Positions 31,614 to 36,076 of a DNA stretch of 36,076 nt are shown one piece after another. The stretch spans positions 46,736 to 82,811 of the forward strand of contig JBNGIO010006246.1 in assembly GCA_049999805.1 (NCBI GenBank), read 5' to 3'. The stretch is from Folioceros fuciformis. Its lineage: Eukaryota > Anthocerotophyta > Anthocerotopsida > Anthocerotales. Made by a program: the position numbers and the translations under genes. The notes under the pieces were generated by a model, which worked only from the letters and a program-made list of their open reading frames with translations, was not told the origin of the DNA and ran no database searches. The number at the start of each line of letters is the position of its first letter. The first letter of the stretch is position 1.

Positions 31614-32133
31614 ATGGGGATCCGACTGCTGGGTCTGTTTCTGGTGTTGTTCTTTGCGGTTTCGTTTGTTCAGGAAGCGAGTGCACGATATGACATCCCT
31701 GGAGACAAACTCAAGAAGGGACATGCCTATGCTTACGGCAAGCAAAACAAGGTGAAGAAGCCGCACTACAAGAAGCCCGAGGAGCATCCGTACAAGAAGC
31801 CCGAGGAGCATCCGTACAAGAAGCCCGAGGAGAAGCCATACAAGAAGCCCGAGGAGAAGCCNNNNNNNNNNCGAGGAGAAGCCATACAAGAAGCCCGAGG
31901 AGAAGCCATACAAGAAGCCCGAGGAGAAGCCTTACAAGAAGCCCGAGGAGAAGCCTTACAAGAAGCCCGAGGAGAAGCCTTACAAGAAGCCAGAGGAGAA
32001 GCCCTACAAGAAGCCCGAGGAGAAGCCGGGGAAGGGCCATGCCTACGGATATGGTAAGCCGAAGAAGCACGAGAAGAAGCCTGATTACAAATCAAAGACA
32101 CACGACAAGCCTGTTTCTCCTCCCAAATACTGA
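31614..32133 (+). CDS. Secreted Lys/Pro/Glu-rich cell-wall protein 2
   Basis: Tandem paralogue of the gene at 28543. It has the same signal peptide type (MGIRLLGLFLVLFFAVSFVQ, likely cleaved after EASA at 24), then DIPGDKLKKGHAYAYGK, then about ten octapeptides KKPEEKPY (two with EEHPY), one GKGHAYGYGK and a shorter tail ending VSPPKY. Compared with gene 1 it has more octapeptides and lacks the YKPASPPAYTKP modules, so the two have diverged by repeat expansion and loss. As a wall protein it would be secreted and possibly cross-linked through Tyr. Ten N at 31862-31871 sit in the repeats. The frame appears shifted by one across them, but a 12-base fill (or 12 plus multiples of 24) restores one continuous frame. 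Intronless as read. Confidence 0.88.
31862..31871. other. Small assembly gap (10 N) inside proline-rich gene 2
   Basis: Ten N inside the octapeptide-coding repeats, as in gene 1; an assembly collapse of the repeats is likely. Confidence 0.95.
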
Positions 32134-32830
32134 GCCCATCAATGGGGACAACGCACTGGCATCTGCCCAGAACCAGGTACTTGACAATCGTGAACAGCAC
32201 GCATTGCTCATGCAGCGTCTGAAGAAAAGGCCTCATCATCCTTTTCCTCATCACTGGAGCGTTTGGTGGCAGATCGCCTGGAAACCATGAAAGCTCCGAG
32301 ACCTCGACGACTTTGTCAATTGACAACGTTTTTTACCAGATTTTAACTACCGTAGGAGAACTGTTAGCAGCCTTCCTGTCTTCGTGGCTGTGTGCATTGA
32401 AGCGCTTGAACAGCAGGATACATCTGTCTCAGTTGAGCAGAATCGGGAACCGGTATAAGCATGCACTGAACAAATCTTGAAATACATAACTTCCTGCTTT
32501 CCAAGTCCCTGCAGATTGAACATCCCTTCGTAAGCACGTGGGATCCACTAGTGAATCCATACTTCACTATGTCCATCTGAAGCTAGAGCGTGCTCGATGC
32601 GTGTGGCTGAAACCCCTTCCGGCATGCATCACGTCTCTCCAAGTCTGCCCACCATCTCGTCCCTCATTAGCATTAGAGGTGCTAATAGTATTAGCATTCA
32701 CATCCGTATTAGTATCGATATCATTAGCAACGTGAAAACCAGTAGTCAAGCCCCAATAAGATAATAGTTCACTTGCGCAATATATCTAAAACTCGAGGGG
32801 CCAGGAAGTTTTCCTAAAGCCATGCCTACG
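32134..32830. other. 3' flank of proline-rich gene 2 and spacer
   Basis: The part up to about 32480 is homologous to the 3' flank of gene 1. At 32660-32730 there is a short irregular run of attag/gtatt words. No gene was recognised. Confidence 0.5.
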
Positions 32831-32838
32831 TATAAATA
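32831..32838 (+). promoter_or_regulatory. TATA box of the eIF5A-like gene
   Basis: TATAAATA 130 bases before the ATG at 32961, in an otherwise non-coding stretch. The position fits a core promoter with a leader of about 100 bases. Confidence 0.6.
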
Positions 32839-32960
32839 CATGGTGCAGCCGCATCTCGCTACAACAAAATCTGACTGACGCCTCCGGCTATAAGTGCTCT
32901 CTAGGTCACTCCATATTTTTCCTACTTGTTTCAAAGATCATAAGCTTTGTTCTAGGCACA

Positions 32961-33569
32961 ATGCAGGGCTTGCTTAATCTCAAGTTAAAAGACATGGCTG
33001 GTGTAGGCGTGGGAGACAAGATTATTCTAAGTGGTCGACCATGTATCATACAAGAGAACACAAAGATTGGGAAGTTTTATTTTTTGAGGGGACAAGACAT
33101 CCTCTTGCATCAGGAAGTTCGAGATTACATCTTATGCTCCAAGCAAAGTCCATGTCAGGCAGTTGAGATTGTCTACACAAAGTACTCAGTCATGTCCACT
33201 AGCAAAGCAGCTAAGGGACGGAGATGCGTGACCTTGAGACAGATTGAAACGAAGCATCATGAAAACGTTGTGTTGCAACTTCCTCTTGATCCAGAGCTTG
33301 ATATGCTTGTAGAAGACGGGCTAGCAAAAGGAAAGCATTTGGTGATGACGCTCATGTTTGTCTTGGCAGGAGGAGCTAAAGTTTCCAAAGAGTTTCGTTT
33401 TGAAAATCTATGTGAGATTATCTCGATGGAAATATTGTGGCAGAGCAATTGTGCAGATGTGTCACATGCACAAGATGCTAGGAAAAACGATTGGTGGTCA
33501 TTTGGAAAATTAGATGAGAGTGGTCCAAAGCCAGGTGAAGACCTCTGGGAATACTATCACCGTGCTTAG
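32961..33569 (+). CDS. Diverged eIF5A-like protein, single exon
   Basis: An intact 202-residue frame. Residues 13-150 follow the order of eIF5A. GRPCII at 25-30 matches the GRPCKV of eIF5A. TKIGK at 34-38 stands where eIF5A has TSKTGK, whose last Lys becomes hypusine. VRDYILCSKQSPCQAVEIVY resembles LEDIVPSSHNCDVPHVNRVD. LQLPLDPELDMLVEDGLAKG with KHLVMTLM resembles the C-terminal LRLP...GFDEGKDIVVSVM. The loop after TKIGK is about six residues shorter than in eIF5A, removing the usual HGHAK. A tail of ~50 residues (about 150-202) has no counterpart. eIF5A helps ribosomes with difficult peptide bonds; whether this protein does is unknown. The reading frame is intact, AT-richer than its neighbours and intronless, so it may be an old retrogene. 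A polyadenylation-like AATAAA is near 33950. Confidence 0.6.
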   Translation: MQGLLNLKLKDMAGVGVGDKIILSGRPCIIQENTKIGKFYFLRGQDILLHQEVRDYILCSKQSPCQAVEIVYTKYSVMSTSKAAKGRRCVTLRQIETKHHENVVLQLPLDPELDMLVEDGLAKGKHLVMTLMFVLAGGAKVSKEFRFENLCEIISMEILWQSNCADVSHAQDARKNDWWSFGKLDESGPKPGEDLWEYYHRA

Positions 33570-33635
33570 TATGGTTTTGGCTATTGGAAGCCCAGACTTT
33601 GTTATGGTTTTGGCTATTGGAAGCCCAGACTTTGT
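33570..33635. repeat. Perfect 33-bp tandem duplication after the eIF5A-like stop
   Basis: The segment starting tatggttttggctattgg and ending cagactttgt is present twice in a row with a 33-base offset (33570 and 33603), immediately after the stop codon. Being perfect, it is recent. Confidence 0.95.
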
Positions 33636-35400
33636 TTGCAGGTCAAGTCTCTAATCCTAGTCTAGATTTTAGGTTTATCATATACGATAAAATTGACATG
33701 CGATGTCAAATATTGTTAGTGTCCAATACATTGTGACAATATTGTATTCTTGCTTTGCAAAGGGTGTTGGCTAATGCGATCTTTAGAATAATGAGAAGTG
33801 GAGGTAGAGTGAGTTTTGCACAATAGGTTGTAGGTAGGCTGAGGCTGGCTTTTGTCATTTCACATGACGACTCTTCTCTTTTTGGTCTTTGGGACTGGTA
33901 GGGTGGTCCTTTTCATCTTTGGAGTTGATGAGATTTTTCATCTTTTTTTAATAAAATTATTCTCATCACTCGTATAAAGATTGTTGGATAAGATATAAAT
34001 TATATAATAATAAAATAATAATAATACTTCACTGAGTACGAAGTAAATCTGTGTTAATTGTGCAACATGCAGGCAGGGCTGCTCCTTGTCAGATATGTCT
34101 GATTTATGTCATGTCTGAGTTGCTACTGCAACCTTGTGGTGCGTGATTGTTTGCAAATCCTTTGTCCCGGTTCATCCAAGATGGTCCATGATATGTATGA
34201 CTGGCAGTATGCGATGAGATATGTACGCCGCGGATCAAGGATCAGTAGCCCAGCATCGGGATGGGAAGGCAGGGCGGGGAGCAAATGGAGGAGATTACGG
34301 ACAGGATCCCAGAAAGAAGCCGGGCCAGACAGTTCCGGAACATTCTCATCATCTCTGTCCAACATTCGGGACCCGCACCCGGAAAAGCATGTGCAGCCAA
34401 AATACGAGTGGGAAAGTGCTGTGAATTGGGATGCGGGGCACATGTCGTCACAGCTATGGAGGTGTAGAAATGAAATCAGAAACTAAAAGCAAACTTTTGT
34501 CCAATTCGTCAGAGCGGTGTCAAAGATCTGGGTGTACGAGCTGCAGCAGACGACTCGTCACGTACGTCTGTTCACCAGTATGAGATGAGTGCGGTACAAG
34601 CATGTCGTCCTGTATGTATGTGCATATGTATGTCCTGAGCGGGAGAACAATGAGAGGTACATGGCGCACTTCCTCGCCTAGCATATATGGCCTAGCCCAC
34701 TCTACGCATTTCAGAGAATGAATGCTGCTGGGAACAAAAAAAAATGAACTACAATGCAATGACCCTCACATCTCTCCACCATGCAAGCGGAGGGTGCTGG
34801 GCAAAAAAATATGCCTGACCTAGCCTGAAGGAAGTGTGACTCGATCACCAAGCAGGGGGTGAGAGAAGGAAAAATGGGCTGTCGGTAATCATCAAGGATG
34901 AAGTGTGTCTGACTGTTAAGGGGATGTACTACACTCGGCTGTCTTCTCCTGCGGAGGGTCTGTGCAGGAGATTGAAAGGCTTGTCAAATTCTAGTTGCAG
35001 ACTATGGAGAGTGGGAGAGAAATGTAGGATAGCCATGGCCTATTGACCTGCGATGAATGCAGGCAGACGGTGTGCAGCTTCACGTCGAAATGACTAGCCA
35101 GCCTGGAGCGCATTCTCTCCCATCCATCCTTCCTTCCTCGATGGCAAACCTAAGCTAATCAGGTACCTTCTCGTGCGGCTAGCTGGTGACGTTCGTCTTG
35201 CTTCTCCACTCTTGACGTGACCAGCTCAAGGCCTGAGACCCAAGAATGTATGCCCTAGGCTTGGAAAATCCCTCCGTCAAGCCTTGTGCTGTTCCCAGGA
35301 AAATGCAGCTGCAGCAGCAGTGATTCCAGAGTAATCCGAATGGCATTGTAGCCATTGTGCTATACATAGACTGTATTTCACGCGTGGATCGTCGTGTAGG
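33636..35400. other. Intergenic, no gene recognised
   Basis: The left part is the 3' flank of the eIF5A-like gene and becomes AT-rich, with a small (aat)n run near 34000-34025. From 34040 to about 35100 I see short open frames only, with nothing recognisable. The right part is the 3' flank of the minus-strand Gln-rich gene. Confidence 0.45.
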
Positions 35401-36076
35401 TCACAAGTCGTCCCACAGCTTGGGATCCGCAAAGGAATCGCCTCCAATGGCGTCGTCGAAGGCGTCCGCTCCTCCAGGCTGGTGCCCTCCCAGCTGCATC
35501 TGCTCCAGCGCCATGGCCTGCCGGAGCTCCAGCTCGTCCAAATCCAACTGCAGGCACGCGCCCGGCGCACTGCACGTGCTGCTGCTCTCCATCGCCCCTA
35601 GCGTTGCTCCAGGACCTGTTCCGCTTCCAGCATTGGCATTGGCAATCCTCTGTTGCTGATGCTCCTGCTCCTGCGGCGGCGGCCGGTGCTGTTGCTGTGG
35701 CTGCTGCCGATGCTGTTGCTGCGACTGCTGCTCCTGGACATGGAACCAGTCATGAGTCGGCGTGGAGAGATTGGAGGATGTGGCTGTGGCCGCCGTGTCC
35801 CCGAGAGAGTCCAGAGCAGAATCTACCCGCTCCCCGGATACCTCCCCCCGCGTACTCATGCTGCTACAGCTAGAGGACATTTCGGCCAGCTTCACCCAGA
35901 ACTGCGCGTCCGGATGCATCAGCATTTGCTGTTGATGCTGCTGCTGCTGTAAATGCTGTCGCTGCATCATCTCGTGTTGCAGCCGATCCATCTCCATTTT
36001 CATCTCGTGTTCCCGCAGTCGCAGCTGTATCTGCAGCTGCACCTCCATCTGCTGCTGCTCCAGCTGGAACTGACCC
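35401..36076 (-). CDS. Gln-rich protein, C-terminal part (runs off the window)
   Basis: The frame is open from the right edge to a TGA at 35403-35401, giving about 225 residues of a longer protein whose N-terminus lies outside. It starts with a charged, helical stretch (QLQIQLRLREHEMKMEMDRL, then HEMMQRQ) with coiled-coil character and continues with poly-Gln (QQQQHQQQ). After a Ser/Thr-rich part comes a second Gln/His/Pro-rich tract. It ends with an acidic tail (LDLDELELRQAMALEQMQLG ... DPKLWDDL). Such composition is common in C-terminal parts of plant transcription factors and co-activators, with the acidic end as a possible activation region. No DNA-binding domain is inside the window, so the family is unknown. 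The CAG/CTG-rich codons make simple-repeat open frames on the opposite strand, which I ignore. Confidence 0.75.
   Translation of the reverse strand, partial: GQFQLEQQQMEVQLQIQLRLREHEMKMEMDRLQHEMMQRQHLQQQQHQQQMLMHPDAQFWVKLAEMSSSCSSMSTRGEVSGERVDSALDSLGDTAATATSSNLSTPTHDWFHVQEQQSQQQHRQQPQQQHRPPPQEQEHQQQRIANANAGSGTGPGATLGAMESSSTCSAPGACLQLDLDELELRQAMALEQMQLGGHQPGGADAFDDAIGGDSFADPKLWDDL

Noticed and set aside
35604-35952. Plus-strand Leu/Ala-rich frames near the right edge
   Set aside because: Antisense of the CAG-rich Gln tracts of the minus-strand gene.

Overview
The window looks like nuclear DNA of a land plant. It holds many-exon genes with GT-AG introns that belong to plant families: an F-box/kelch protein of the Arabidopsis At1g30090 type, a CBS-domain protein of the At1g69800 type, a P-class PPR protein, proline-rich cell-wall proteins, and the conserved SMU1, SLX1 and RRP4. 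Introns I could place are uniformly short (about 73-172 nt, mostly 80-140). With near-balanced base composition this would fit a hornwort-like or other early-diverging plant, but that assignment is a guess. Four runs of N (two of 100, two of 10) mark it as a draft assembly.

Layout. 1-7,160 is gene-poor and repeat-rich: a decayed LINE endonuclease fragment, a frameshifted RCC1-repeat pseudogene running into a 90-bp minisatellite, and a 47-bp satellite of about 25 copies. 7,526-8,533 is an intact gene of unknown function. 8,744-13,706 holds SMU1 (minus, 16 exons) and SLX1 (plus, 4 exons) head to head over a 361-bp shared promoter. 13,707-15,080 is intergenic, with a ~190-bp tandem repeat cut by an assembly gap. 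15,968-17,239 is an intronless F-box/kelch gene (minus). 17,240-19,936 is non-coding, with a G-quadruplex-type hexanucleotide tract. 19,937-26,100 is a compact cluster: PPR gene (minus) and RRP4 (plus) are head to head over 292 bp, and RRP4 and a CBS gene (minus) are tail to tail with 29 bp between stop codons.

26,445-32,480 is a diverged segmental duplication. Each unit has a decayed RNA polymerase II RPB3-like sequence followed by an intact secreted Lys/Pro/Glu-rich cell-wall protein gene with its own TATA box. The first RPB3-like copy is joined to a broken piece of the RRP4 last exon. 32,961-33,569 is an intact single-exon gene for a strongly diverged eIF5A-like protein with a shortened hypusine loop. 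The window ends inside a Gln-rich coding region on the minus strand (35,401 to the edge).

Functionally the housekeeping genes cover RNA processing (SMU1 in splicing, RRP4 in the exosome, PPR in organelle RNA) and DNA repair (SLX1), packed as divergent or convergent pairs. Most notable are the three SUMO-interaction-like repeats at the SLX1 C-terminus in place of a zinc finger, the eIF5A-like gene, and the RPB3-remnant plus cell-wall-gene duplication.
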